Of a stretch of DNA of 64,000 bases, positions 7,752 to 16,446 are shown one piece after another. The notes under the pieces were generated by a model. It worked only from the letters and a program-made list of their open reading frames with translations. It was not told the origin of the DNA and made no database searches. A program made the translations under genes and the position numbers. The stretch spans positions 620,001 to 684,000 of the forward strand of contig NZ_CP129992.1 in NCBI RefSeq assembly GCF_030505615.1. Direction: 5' to 3'. This stretch comes from Salinibaculum rarum (lineage in GTDB: Archaea > Halobacteriota > Halobacteria > Halobacteriales > Haloarculaceae). Each line of letters starts with the position of its first letter. Positions within the stretch are counted from its first letter, which is position 1.

Positions 7752-8363
7752 ATGGACGTCGTCACCGTCACCGCGGACGCGGAGGAATTTACCTGCAACG
7801 CGTACCTGGCACTGGGTGCAGAACCGACACTGGTCGACGCCGGCGCGATGGATGGGGTCGTCGACGTGATACGAGAGCACACGGACACGCTCTCGAAAGT
7901 CGTCGTGACCCACCAGCACAGCGACCACATCGAACAGTTAGAGACAGTCGTCGATGCCTTCGACGCGGACTGTCACGCCTACGCCGACCACGCAGTGCGG
8001 ACACACGAACTGGCCGACGGCGATACCGTACAGATTGGCGACGAAGTGTGTGACACGGTGTACACCCCCGGCCACGGTGACGACCACGTCGCCTTCGTCG
8101 GGGACCGGTCGCTGTTCTCCGGCGACGTCGTCGTCCACGACGACGGCGCCTTCGACTACGGGAGTTTCGGACGGACGGATTACCCCGGAATGAGCCGCGA
8201 ACGGCTCATCGAGAGCATCGAGGAGTTGCTCGACCGACTGCCCGCGAGCGCCGAGCGCATGTACGCGGGTCACGGTGAGACGTTCCACGGCGACGTCCGC
8301 GACGTCGTCGAGACGGCACTGGGACGTGCAGAGAAACGCGAGCCAAAGTACCCGACAGAGTGA
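7752..8363 (+). CDS. MBL-fold metallo-hydrolase
   Basis: A 203-residue single-domain metallo-beta-lactamase fold protein. Metal ligands are visible in THQHSDHIEQ (the HxHxDH motif), PGHGDDHV, SGDVVVHDDG and the late AGHGETFHG. This is the compact glyoxalase-II-like arrangement; a thioester hydrolase or similar is possible but the substrate is not indicated. The start is the ATG giving MDVVTVTAD. It is a single gene, divergent from the 59-aa gene. Confidence 0.88.
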   Translation: MDVVTVTADAEEFTCNAYLALGAEPTLVDAGAMDGVVDVIREHTDTLSKVVVTHQHSDHIEQLETVVDAFDADCHAYADHAVRTHELADGDTVQIGDEVCDTVYTPGHGDDHVAFVGDRSLFSGDVVVHDDGAFDYGSFGRTDYPGMSRERLIESIEELLDRLPASAERMYAGHGETFHGDVRDVVETALGRAEKREPKYPTE

Positions 8364-8442
8364 GCGCCGAGTCTCGTCTGCAGTACACTCACGAGAGGCT
8401 GCAGCGTCGGGAAACGAACCGCGAAACCCGTGTGAGGGTCCG

Positions 8443-8820
8443 CTACGCGACCGACAAAAACGGGGGTGCCGAAGTGGGGTCAGCACACGTCTCGGTCGCG
8501 GCAGCGAGCGCACGCTCTGTCGGAGTGCACGGCCACGTCGCCCAGGCGAATGCGAGCCGAACCGACCCGGCGAGCAGCGAACCGCCAGCGGACAGATTGT
8601 GGGACGATGATGACACAGGTGGCGTCATCTCGCCGGCGGCCGGTCGCTCGGTGATTGACTCGCCACAGGTGGGACAGCCGTAGACGAGTGTCTCACCGCG
8701 TGCCTGGACCTGCCAGTCCCCGTCAACCGGACTCTCGTGCGCACAGAAAGGACAGAAAAGTACGCTCTTCTGTCCTGGAGCACGCGTCGCGGAAGACGAC
8801 TGACTTGGCTGGTGTGGCAT
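8443..8820 (-). CDS. small zinc-ribbon protein
   Basis: A 125-residue protein. Residues about 19-60 form a zinc ribbon with two CPxC knuckles (LFCPFCAHESPVDGDW and YGCPTCGESI). The C-terminal half is Ser/Thr/Ala-rich with a hydrophobic stretch (SLLAGSVRLAFAWATW) that could be a helix. That half has a composition unlike the acidic haloarchaeal norm, so a frameshift after residue 70 or a non-conserved tail is possible. It resembles small haloarchaeal ribbon proteins of unknown function. A TATA-like CATACTTATG lies about 30 bases before the ATG. Confidence 0.65.
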   Translation of the reverse strand: MPHQPSQSSSATRAPGQKSVLFCPFCAHESPVDGDWQVQARGETLVYGCPTCGESITERPAAGEMTPPVSSSSHNLSAGGSLLAGSVRLAFAWATWPCTPTERALAAATETCADPTSAPPFLSVA

Positions 8821-9018
8821 GCATACTACATTACGGCTGGTTCGTACATAAGTATGGCGCTGCCTGACATTTGCTGGTAACCTATGGTTTCAAGTACCAT
8901 CTTGTAGTGCGGCCAGCGTACACGGCAGTCATGCTATTCCACTCGAAAAGAGGTAGTCACGCCAGTCGAAAATGTTGTCACTCGGCGTGAGCGGAGACAG
9001 CAAGCGAGAAGTGTGCAG

Positions 9019-9168
9019 TTACGTGCTCCGAGTCTCGCGGGCTTTCGGACGGAGGTTGCCGTAGCCGCACTTGCGGCACTCGGTCGCTCGCTGTGGGTTG
9101 CGTGCGTTACAGCGCATACAGACCTGCTTGTTGAAGATGCGGTCTTCGGCTTTCTCGAACCTGGCCAT
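9019..9168 (-). CDS. rpl40e: 50S ribosomal protein L40e
   Basis: A 49-residue protein read directly from the minus strand. It begins [17 protein letters not shown] and ends with GNLRPKARE. Four cysteines (17, 20, 31, 34; CMRC and CRKC) form the zinc finger of L40e, a component of the large subunit. Length and sequence agree well with the archaeal family. It stands alone with its own promoter. Confidence 0.95.
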   Translation of the reverse strand: MARFEKAEDRIFNKQVCMRCNARNPQRATECRKCGYGNLRPKARETRST

Positions 9169-9187
9169 ACCCGCGATTGCTCACGGG

Positions 9188-9201
9188 CGCGCTTAAGTAC
9201 C
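9188..9201 (-). promoter_or_regulatory. TATA-like promoter of rpl40e
   Basis: The minus strand reads GTACTTAAGC at 9191-9200, about 28 bases before the rpl40e ATG, in a GC-rich surround. This is the expected position for a leaderless haloarchaeal transcript. Confidence 0.55.
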
Positions 9202-9244
9202 GTGGTTTCGACCGTGTTTTCACATGTGCGGCCGATATCCCGCT

Positions 9245-10303
9245 ATGTACGACAGCGTTGCTGACCTCCCGCTCGTCGTCGACTCGGTGACGACTGAGCG
9301 ACGCGAACGCGACACGTCCAGCGGATTCGTCCGCGCGACCACCGTCATTACGCTCGCTGGCGAGGGCGAACGTGGCCGCGGCGAGGACGTGACCTACACC
9401 GCCGAGGCACACGACCCCGACCGCTGGGCCGACCTCTCCATGGACCTAACTGGCGAGTACACGCTGGATGCGTTCTCGTCGCTGCTGGCCGACACCGACC
9501 TCTTCTCGGAGGGGCCCGAACGGGACGTGTTCGAGAACTACCGCCGCTGGGGGTTCGAGAGTGCCGCCCTCGACCTGGCGCTCCGACAGGCCGACACGAC
9601 GCTGTCTGCCCGGCTCGACCGGCAGGTTGACCCGGTCTCGTTCGTCGTCAGCACGCGCCTGAGCGACGCCGAGAGCGACGAGCCGCCGACTGCAGACCGC
9701 ATCCACCGGTGGCTGGACGTCGACCCGGCGCTGACGTTCAAGACCGACCCGACGCCGGACTGGCCAGGCGAGGTCATCGACGAACTCGCCGCGACCGACG
9801 CCATCCGCATCCTCGATTTCAAGGGTCACTACGAGGGAACGGAGGTCGAGAACCCGGCCGACCCCGACCTCTACGAGCGGCTCTTGACGACCTTTCCCGA
9901 CGCCGTCGTCGAGGACCCCGACCTCACCGAGGAGACTCGGGCGCTCTTCGACGGCGCCGAGTCGCGGGTCTCCTGGGACGCCCCGATTCACGGCATCGAC
10001 GATATCGAGGCGTTGCCCTTCGAGCCGTCGTGGCTCAACATCAAGCCCTCCCGCTTCGGGAGCGTCGAGTCCCTGCTCGACACCATCGACTACTGCGCGG
10101 AACGCAACATCCAGCTGTACGGCGGTGGCCAGTTCGAACTCGACGTGGGACGCCGGCACATCCAGTTGCTGGCCAGTCTCTTCTATCCCGACGGGCCAAA
10201 CGACGTTGCACCACCGGCGTACAACGATCCCGAACCGAGTCCGGACGTGCCGTCCAGTCCGCTCGCTGTCTCGGAAGTCGACGCTGGATTCGGGTGGGAG
10301 TAA
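9245..10303 (+). CDS. enolase-superfamily-like protein
   Basis: A 352-residue protein. It has an N-terminal capping-type region and a barrel-like C-terminal half. Barrel-like strands include IRILDFKGHYEGT, DAVVEDPDL, SWLNIKPSRFGS and IQLYGGGQFEL, which match haloarchaeal proteins labelled enolase-like. The Lys of DFKGHY and the Asp/Glu of VEDPD sit where catalytic or metal residues occur in the superfamily, but the substrate is unknown. I chose the ATG at 9245 (MYDSVADLPL); an in-frame ATG seven codons upstream is possible. It is convergent with tsr3. Confidence 0.7.
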   Translation: MYDSVADLPLVVDSVTTERRERDTSSGFVRATTVITLAGEGERGRGEDVTYTAEAHDPDRWADLSMDLTGEYTLDAFSSLLADTDLFSEGPERDVFENYRRWGFESAALDLALRQADTTLSARLDRQVDPVSFVVSTRLSDAESDEPPTADRIHRWLDVDPALTFKTDPTPDWPGEVIDELAATDAIRILDFKGHYEGTEVENPADPDLYERLLTTFPDAVVEDPDLTEETRALFDGAESRVSWDAPIHGIDDIEALPFEPSWLNIKPSRFGSVESLLDTIDYCAERNIQLYGGGQFELDVGRRHIQLLASLFYPDGPNDVAPPAYNDPEPSPDVPSSPLAVSEVDAGFGWE

Positions 10304-10327
10304 GCAGGTGTCGACAGCACGCACGCG

Positions 10328-10837
10328 TCACTCCTCGGCCAGGTAGTCGTCCTGGACAGCGACGACGTCGCTCGAATCGGTACACTCGGCGTACCGTTCG
10401 AGCGGTTCCGCGTTCAGTTCGAGGAAGGTCGGCCCCCACGAGAACGTCGAGAGAATCTCCTCGGCCTGGTCGCGTTCACCGAGGATAGCGAGCGCGCCGG
10501 CAAACGCTTCGACAGTGTTGAGCTGAAATGCCGTCCCGTAGTTGATGGGGTTGGCGGCGACGAGAAAGGGCAGCGACCGGTGAACGCCGTCGAGGTCGAA
10601 CGCCTCACGTTCTGCAGTCTCCCAGGAGCAATCCAGCGCGACGAGACGGTCGCCGACGCCGCCGGTCTCGTAGCGGTCGGCCGGCGAGAGCGCCCGCTCG
10701 GCGAAGGGATTGAGCACGAGTCCCGGCGGCGTCGCGCGCGCAGAGCGGTGTAACTCGACGTGGTCCAATCGCTCCAGTTTCCGGGCCGTGCACTTCTTCG
10801 GGTCGTCGTCGCCCTCGTACCGGACGTGTAGCTCCAC
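10328..10837 (-). CDS. tsr3: rRNA aminocarboxypropyltransferase Tsr3 (DUF367)
   Basis: A 169-residue SPOUT-like enzyme that moves the aminocarboxypropyl group of S-adenosylmethionine onto a small-subunit rRNA pseudouridine. Signatures are [57 protein letters not shown] and [11 protein letters not shown]. The GTG at 10837 gives the family-like start [13 protein letters not shown]; a TTG nine codons upstream is less likely. A short segment very similar to its conserved core occurs again at about 33.28 kb. Confidence 0.9.
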   Translation of the reverse strand: MELHVRYEGDDDPKKCTARKLERLDHVELHRSARATPPGLVLNPFAERALSPADRYETGGVGDRLVALDCSWETAEREAFDLDGVHRSLPFLVAANPINYGTAFQLNTVEAFAGALAILGERDQAEEILSTFSWGPTFLELNAEPLERYAECTDSSDVVAVQDDYLAEE

Positions 10838-10942
10838 ACCCCACCTAGGTCGGCAGACGGACAAAAGCGAACCGCCACGCGACGCGCCGGTCGCTGAGAA
10901 AATGCCCCCAGTATTAAGTGCGCGTACGCAGATGTCAGGATA

Positions 10943-12439
10943 ATGATTGCCGAAGGCGACGTCGCCCCGGAGTTTTCGCTGCCGGCAGTGGTCGACGGGG
11001 ACCTCGAAGAGATTTCACTCGCCGACTACGTCGGCGACGACATCGTCATTCTGGCCTTCTATCCTGCCGATTTCAACCCGGCCTGTGGGACCGAGGAGAC
11101 GGACTTAGACGAACTGGACCTCTTTACGATGCAGAAAGACGTCACGATTCTCGGTATCTCGGCCGACAGCGTCTACAGCCACCGCGCGTTCGCCGACGAG
11201 TACGACCTGCACATCCCCCTGCTCGCGGACGTCCACGGCGAGGTGGCCGCCGAATACGGTGTCACTGTCGACGACCCACACGCGGGGTATCTCACGAACC
11301 GCGCCGTGGTGGTCATCGACCCCGACGGCGAAGTCCAGTACGCCTGGCAAACCGAGGAGTTGCGACGGCTCCCGCCGGTCGACGAGGTGCGCGAGGCTGT
11401 CGACGACATCGGCGGCGATGGCACCGCAGAGGCCCGGTATCGCGTCGGCCACGCCCACTACGTCGAGGGACGGCGAGCGTTCACGAGCGGGATGCAGGGT
11501 TTCTCGGAGCGGGAGTGGATGATGGCACAGAACGATTTCACGCGAGCCAGAACCGAGTTCGAGGAGGCCGAAGACCAGTTCGACACCGCGGTCCGATTCT
11601 CCGAAGACGAGACGGCACAGACGTACTTCGAGCGCGCCGAACAGAAGGCACAGGCGCTCTGGCAGGCAGCCGAGTGGCTGGCCGACTCGGCGAGCGCCTA
11701 CGCCAGCGGCGAAGGTGCCAAAGGAAAGCAGATGCGGACCGACGCCGAGACGCCGCTTGAGACGGCCCGCGACATCCCCGAGCCACCGGACCCCGACGAT
11801 TTCCCACCGGAAGAAGACCCCGCCGACAGCGAACGCGACGACGAGACGCTCATCCCGACCGACGACCGGCCGACGCCGACCCTCGGGACCGACATCGACG
11901 GCACAGCCGAGACGCCAGAAGCCAAGGAGGTAGCCGACGAGATGGCAGGCGATGCCGCCAACACGACCGCGAGCGAAGAAACGGACACCGAGCCAGCCGA
12001 CGCTGGCGAGGACACCACAGACGAGGCCGAAGACGACGACAGCGACGAGATAGACGACGAGGAACTCGAAGAGATTGCGGCCGAACTCGAAGAGCAGACA
12101 AAGCAGGCCAAGGCAAAGCGCCGGCGCGAAGCGCGCCAAGCCGACAACGAGTCAGACGAGTTCGACGGCGACGACCGCGACGAGCGAGAGGGCGAGGCGT
12201 CACCGACCGACGCTGACAGTGCGGAACAGCCAGACGCCGAGGACGTCGAGGGCGAACTCGACGAGGACGACATCGAACTCGACCTGGCAGACCCGACGGA
12301 CGGAACCGCCACAGAAGCCGACGACCCGACCGAAGACGAAGATGACGAGGACGACGAAAACGACGAGAACGGAGACGGCAAGAACGGAAACGGCAGCGGC
12401 CTGGACAGTGGAAGCCACGGCGTCCCGGACTCACTGTGA
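10943..12439 (+). CDS. peroxiredoxin-like protein with helical middle region and long acidic tail
   Basis: A 498-residue protein, about three times the usual peroxiredoxin length. Residues 1-160 are a thioredoxin-fold AhpC/TSA domain, with the peroxidatic Cys at residue 48 in FNPACGTEE and the strand [15 protein letters not shown]. Residues about 165-285 are helical and resemble a TPR or coiled-coil array ([20 protein letters not shown]). From about residue 290 the chain is Asp/Glu/Thr-rich and low-complexity, with one charged helix ([27 protein letters not shown] broken over two parts). No signal peptide. The SnoaL gene starts two bases after its stop. The role of the tail is unknown. Confidence 0.8.
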   Translation: MIAEGDVAPEFSLPAVVDGDLEEISLADYVGDDIVILAFYPADFNPACGTEETDLDELDLFTMQKDVTILGISADSVYSHRAFADEYDLHIPLLADVHGEVAAEYGVTVDDPHAGYLTNRAVVVIDPDGEVQYAWQTEELRRLPPVDEVREAVDDIGGDGTAEARYRVGHAHYVEGRRAFTSGMQGFSEREWMMAQNDFTRARTEFEEAEDQFDTAVRFSEDETAQTYFERAEQKAQALWQAAEWLADSASAYASGEGAKGKQMRTDAETPLETARDIPEPPDPDDFPPEEDPADSERDDETLIPTDDRPTPTLGTDIDGTAETPEAKEVADEMAGDAANTTASEETDTEPADAGEDTTDEAEDDDSDEIDDEELEEIAAELEEQTKQAKAKRRREARQADNESDEFDGDDRDEREGEASPTDADSAEQPDAEDVEGELDEDDIELDLADPTDGTATEADDPTEDEDDEDDENDENGDGKNGNGSGLDSGSHGVPDSL

Positions 12440-12441
12440 CG

Positions 12442-12798
12442 ATGTCGGAAGACACCACACCGGACCGCTCGCCGCAGGCGGCCGCACACGCCTACTATCG
12501 CGGCCTCGACGAGGACGACTACGACCTGCTGGCAGACCTGCTCGCTCCTGATTTCGTCCACGATCGCCCCGATATGACCCTCGAAGGCAGAGAGCGGTTT
12601 ATCGAATTTATGCGCGAGGAGCGGCCGGCAAGCGATACCACCCACCCCGTCGAGGGAGTCTACGAACAGGTCGACGGCGAGGACCTCATCGTCAGCGGAC
12701 GGCTACTCGATGCCGACGGCGAGGCGATTACAGCGTTCGCAGACGAATTTACCTTCGAGGGAGAGAAGATAGCGAAGGTCCGAACGTTTACCGCGTAA
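12442..12798 (+). CDS. SnoaL/NTF2-like protein
   Basis: A 118-residue alpha+beta cone protein. The opening QAAAHAYYRGLDEDDYDLLADLLAPDFVHDRP and the end DEFTFEGEKIAKVRTF follow the SnoaL-like pattern. Such domains are small-molecule isomerases or non-catalytic binders, and no substrate is indicated. The ATG at 12442 is preferred over the GTG six bases upstream. It follows the peroxiredoxin gene by two bases and is probably co-transcribed. Its stop abuts that of serS. Confidence 0.75.
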   Translation: MSEDTTPDRSPQAAAHAYYRGLDEDDYDLLADLLAPDFVHDRPDMTLEGRERFIEFMREERPASDTTHPVEGVYEQVDGEDLIVSGRLLDADGEAITAFADEFTFEGEKIAKVRTFTA

Positions 12799-14178
12799 TC
12801 ACTCTTTCTCGCCGGCACCGACCGCCGCCTCGCCGACGGGGTCGTGGCCCTCGATGACCTCCTGCCCGCCGAGATACGGCTGAAGTGCCTCTGGGACCGT
12901 GACAGTGCCGTCGTCGTTCTGGTAGTATTCGAGAATCGCGACCATCACGCGCGGGAGCGCCAGCCCGGAGGCGTTGAGCGTGTGCAGATACTCCGTCGAC
13001 TCGTGGCGTTCGGGCCGGTAGCGAAGGCCAGCACGGCGCGCCTGGAACGCCTCGAAGTTCGATGCCGAGGAGACTTCGAGCCAGCGGCCGCCGACCTCGG
13101 GGCCGTGTTCCATGTCGTCGCCGGGCGCCCACACCTCGATGTCGAAGGTCTTCGCGGAGGCGAAGGTGAGGTCCCCGCCACAGAGTTTGACCACGCGATA
13201 GGGGAGGTCCAGTCGCCGGAGCACCTCCTCGGCCTCGTCGACGAGTGCGTCGAGTCGGTCGTCGCTGTCGTCGGGTTCGACGAAGTTGACGAGTTCGACC
13301 TTGTTGAACTGGTGGACCCGGACCATCCCGCGCGTTTCGGTGCCGTGTTCGCCGGCCTCCCGGCGGAAGTTGGGGGTGTACGCCTGGTGTTTGATCGGGA
13401 GGTCGTCTGTGAGCAGGATGTCGTCGCGGTACATGTTGGTGACCGGCACCTCCGCGGTGGGACAGAGCCAGAGGTCGTCGTCGTCGTAGTCGTCGTGTTC
13501 GCCGCCGCCGACGCGGTAGGCGTCCTCGTTGAACTTCGGGAGTTGGCCGGTCCCGCGCATCGACTCGGAGGTGACCGGAATCGGCGGGAACACCTCGGTG
13601 TACCCCTGCTCGCGATGCACGTCGCGCATGAACTGGATGAGCGCATGTTCCAGCCGTGCGCCGTCGCCTTTCAGGAAGTAAAAGCCCCCGCCGGCGACCT
13701 TCGCGCCGCGGTCGAAGTCGATAATCTCCAGGTCCTCGCCGAGGTCGTAGTGGGGCGTGACGTCTTCGGGCAGGTCGCGAGCGTCCTCGAAACCGACGCA
13801 GCGGACCTCCTTGTTGTCGGTCTCGTCGTCGCCCGGTGGCACGTCGTCCTGTGGGACGTTGGGCAGTTCGAGCAGGTGCTGGTCGAGTTTGGCTTCGAGT
13901 TCGTCGGCGCGCTCCTCTACGTCCTGAATCTCGGCTTTGAGTTCCGAGGAGCGCTCGATTGCTTCCTGGGCCTCTTCCTCTTTGCCCGCCTGTTTGAGTT
14001 CGCCGATCTCGCTCGAGACCTCGTTGCGCTGGTGGCGCAGGTCGTCGCCACGCGCTTTGAGGTCGCGCCACTCCTCGTCGATGTCGAGAATCGCGTCGAG
14101 GTCGGCGTCGCTGCCACGGAGGTCCAGCGCCGTGCGGACCTCCTCGGTGTGTTCGCGGAGGAACTGCCTCGATAACAT
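12799..14178 (-). CDS. serS: seryl-tRNA synthetase
   Basis: A 459-residue class II synthetase of normal length. The N-terminal ~110 residues form the long antiparallel coiled coil that grips tRNA-Ser. The catalytic core shows TAEVPVTNMYRDDIL, motif 2 (NFRREAGEHGTETRGMVRVHQFNKVE) and motif 3 (NASGLALPRVMVAILE). It is the bacterial/haloarchaeal common type, not the rare methanogen type. The start gives MLSRQFLRE. It has its own promoter and no operon partners. Confidence 0.97.
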   Translation of the reverse strand: MLSRQFLREHTEEVRTALDLRGSDADLDAILDIDEEWRDLKARGDDLRHQRNEVSSEIGELKQAGKEEEAQEAIERSSELKAEIQDVEERADELEAKLDQHLLELPNVPQDDVPPGDDETDNKEVRCVGFEDARDLPEDVTPHYDLGEDLEIIDFDRGAKVAGGGFYFLKGDGARLEHALIQFMRDVHREQGYTEVFPPIPVTSESMRGTGQLPKFNEDAYRVGGGEHDDYDDDDLWLCPTAEVPVTNMYRDDILLTDDLPIKHQAYTPNFRREAGEHGTETRGMVRVHQFNKVELVNFVEPDDSDDRLDALVDEAEEVLRRLDLPYRVVKLCGGDLTFASAKTFDIEVWAPGDDMEHGPEVGGRWLEVSSASNFEAFQARRAGLRYRPERHESTEYLHTLNASGLALPRVMVAILEYYQNDDGTVTVPEALQPYLGGQEVIEGHDPVGEAAVGAGEKE

Positions 14179-14198
14179 GATGCCGGATTCTCGACGGA

Positions 14199-14210
14199 AT
14201 GGCTAAACCG
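14199..14210 (-). promoter_or_regulatory. TATA-like promoter of serS
   Basis: The minus strand reads CGGTTTAGCC at 14201-14210, about 27 bases before the serS ATG, as expected for a leaderless transcript. Confidence 0.5.
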
Positions 14211-14269
14211 TGTCGCTCTTGCCCTGACACTGGCGGCTCGGCAGCCCGGCATCGAACGCGAAAAAGCGG

Positions 14270-14425
14270 CTACGGGTCGACTGACACGGTCTCGGTGGAG
14301 TATATCCAGGCGTGTTCGTTCAGCGGATCCGACAGCATGCCGACCGTCGAGTCCCCGACCGGATACTCGTCGTACACTGCTCTGATGCGGTCCAGAGAGA
14401 CCGCAGTGTCGGTCGTCGGGGCCAT
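14270..14425 (-). CDS. 51-aa haloarchaeal protein (DUF7331-like)
   Basis: Read directly from the minus strand, ATG at 14425 to TAG at 14270-14272. The sequence begins MAPTTDTAVSLDRI and ends NEHAWIYSTETVSVDP. The pattern of a short variable start, a central YDEYPVGDSTVG and a WI-x-S-T-x-T-V end resembles small haloarchaeal DUF7331 proteins of unknown function. A strong inverted repeat sits 12 bases upstream of the start. Stop to serS start is 91 bases. Confidence 0.75.
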   Translation of the reverse strand: MAPTTDTAVSLDRIRAVYDEYPVGDSTVGMLSDPLNEHAWIYSTETVSVDP

Positions 14426-14745
14426 ATTACACCTGCCGGGCGGCTACCGCCCGATTCACTCCAGTCGAAGTCATACTACTATGTACACACTAGAGTTGCA
14501 TATCGATTCCTGGCAACATACGCAAACGACTCCGACGAAGTCGTCTATCAGTCTAGACGATGTCCGAGACGGTCCGCAAGCGACCGTAGAAGCGCTCTCT
14601 CGTGGCCCCAAGCGCCAGCGTCACATGCGACAGTGTCCCACGATACCAGATAGGTGACGTGTCACCAGCAAACACGGATACCCGCCGAGCACGCCGAACC
14701 GCGCCAATCCCCGAGAATCAAGACCAGGGCGCGAGACGGTCCTGT
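14426..14745. other. 320-base intergenic region
   Basis: This region lies between two divergent genes. It holds the inverted repeat at 14437-14453, an AT-richer stretch at about 14468-14520, and two CTAG sites (about 14490 and 14554). A 58-codon plus-strand reading frame starts at ATG 14481, but its codon use is poor. An upstream in-frame extension of the K+ channel gene is also open here. I see no RNA gene. Confidence 0.5.
14437..14453. promoter_or_regulatory. 7-bp inverted repeat upstream of the 51-aa gene
   Basis: Perfect arms CGGGCGG (14437-14443) and CCGCCCG (14447-14453) with a three-base CTA loop. It lies 12-28 bases before the 51-aa start codon, overlapping where a TATA element would sit, so it may be an operator or a 5' hairpin. 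Confidence 0.5.
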
Positions 14746-16383
14746 ATGTCGTTTCTGAACCGGCGCACCCTTTCCTATCTCGGGCTCGTAATCGCGACGA
14801 CCGTCGTGTTGACCCTCGCCTACAGCTACGGGATGGCAGTGTGGGAGGGGCGGCCGCGCCCGCTCTACCAGTCGCTCGAAGTCGTCGTCCAGAGTTTCAC
14901 CACGACCGGATACGGGGAAGACGCACCGTGGCAGAGCCCGCAGATGAACGCGCTGGTCATCCTGATGCAGTTTACCGGTATCGGGCTCATCCTCACGGCC
15001 GTCGACGTCTTCGCAGTGCCGTGGCTCCGCAGCGCGCTCTCGTCGGCAGCGCCAACGTCGACGCCCGAACGTGACGGCCACGTCGTCATCTGTTCGCACA
15101 CACCGCGGACGGATGCCCTCGTCACGGAACTGGACGCCAGAGACCACTCGTACGTGCTCGTCGAGCCAGACGAAGAGCGGGCACAGAATCTCCACGAGGA
15201 CAACTACGAGGTCATCCACGGCGACCCGGAGTCGACTGCCGTCCTCGAGGCCGCACACGTCGAGAAGGCGCGTGCGGTCGTCGCGGACAGCAGTGACGAT
15301 ACGAACGCGAGCATCGTCCTTTCGGTCCGAGCGGTCGCTCCGGACGTCCAGATGGTGACGCTGGTCGAAGACGCGGAACTGGCCCAGTATCACAGTGCCG
15401 CCGGTGCCGACGACGTGCTCTCCCCCCGACAGTTGCTCGGGCGGAGTCTGGCCGCCGAACTCCCGACAGCAGTGACCGCGAGCGTCGACGAAAGTGTCGT
15501 CATCGGCGAGGCGTTCGAACTCGTGGAGTTTGCAATCGAACCCGGCAGCGAACTCGCCAACCGGACGTTCGCGGCGGCGGACCTCCGCGAGCGGTTCGGC
15601 GTGAACGTCCTCGGGGCGTGGGTCGACGGGGACTTCGAGACGCCGGCCGACCCCGACACCGAACTGGAACCGGGGACGCGCCTGCTTGCGGCCGGCGACC
15701 CGGACCGACTGACCGCGCTCCGGGAGGCGACGGCGTCGACGGTCCGGCAACTCTCGCCCCAGCGTGTCATCCTCGCGGGCTACGGCGACTCCGGACAGGC
15801 CGCACACGACGCCCTGACCGACACCAGTTCGGAGGTGACAGTCCTCGACAGCGTCGAGAAAGGCGGTGTCGACGTGGTCGGGGACGCACGCGACCCCGAG
15901 GTCCTGCAGGCGGCCGGCATCGACGACGCCTCTGCGCTGTTGCTCATGGTCGGTGACGACACGGCTGCGACACTGTCGACGCTGATTGCCCGGCGACAGA
16001 ACCCCGACGTGCGCGTCATCGTCCGGGCAAACGAGGAGGAAAACACCCAGAAGCTCCGCCGTGCAGGGGCCGACTACGTCCAGTCGCTGGCCACGATTAG
16101 CGGGCGGATGCTCGCCTCGACGGTGTTCGAAGACGAGGACGTGCTGTCCTACAGCAAACAGATAAACGTCGTCCGCCTGTCGGCAGGCAGTCTGGCGGGG
16201 TCGACCATCTCTGAGGCGGCAATCCGGTCGGAGACGGGGTGTACGGTCGTGGCAATCGTCCGGGACGGCGAAACGATTACGGAATTTGACCCCGACAGTT
16301 TCGAGTTCCAGGCGGGCGACGAGGCCGTCGTCGCCGGGACCGACGAGAGCACGACCGCATTCGAGACCGCGTTCGGGTCGTAG
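14746..16383 (+). CDS. two-TM potassium channel with two RCK (TrkA) domains
   Basis: A 545-residue membrane protein. TM1 is at about 9-27. The pore loop has the selectivity filter TTTGYGE at 52-58, and TM2 is at about 66-90. The cytoplasmic part has two RCK units: RCK1 at about 111-325, whose first nucleotide-binding turn is degenerate (VVICSHTPRT), and RCK2 from about 340 with an intact turn GYGDSG (345-350). RCK rings gate K+ flow in response to ligands. The ATG at 14746 starts just before TM1; a GTG 48 codons upstream would add a non-conserved stretch. An RCK-bearing antiporter lies about 1 kb downstream. Confidence 0.88.
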   Translation: MSFLNRRTLSYLGLVIATTVVLTLAYSYGMAVWEGRPRPLYQSLEVVVQSFTTTGYGEDAPWQSPQMNALVILMQFTGIGLILTAVDVFAVPWLRSALSSAAPTSTPERDGHVVICSHTPRTDALVTELDARDHSYVLVEPDEERAQNLHEDNYEVIHGDPESTAVLEAAHVEKARAVVADSSDDTNASIVLSVRAVAPDVQMVTLVEDAELAQYHSAAGADDVLSPRQLLGRSLAAELPTAVTASVDESVVIGEAFELVEFAIEPGSELANRTFAAADLRERFGVNVLGAWVDGDFETPADPDTELEPGTRLLAAGDPDRLTALREATASTVRQLSPQRVILAGYGDSGQAAHDALTDTSSEVTVLDSVEKGGVDVVGDARDPEVLQAAGIDDASALLLMVGDDTAATLSTLIARRQNPDVRVIVRANEEENTQKLRRAGADYVQSLATISGRMLASTVFEDEDVLSYSKQINVVRLSAGSLAGSTISEAAIRSETGCTVVAIVRDGETITEFDPDSFEFQAGDEAVVAGTDESTTAFETAFGS

Positions 16384-16446
16384 CCAGACTGCGAGCCACA
16401 GCACGCGAGGCCGAACGCTTTTGCCGGCCGGCAGTGCACTTCCGAC

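Noticed and set aside
14481-14657. A 58-codon plus-strand reading frame starting MYTLELHIDSW
   Set aside because: Codon third positions are not GC-biased like real genes here, the product has no acidic bias or known motif, and it lies in the upstream region of the K+ channel gene.
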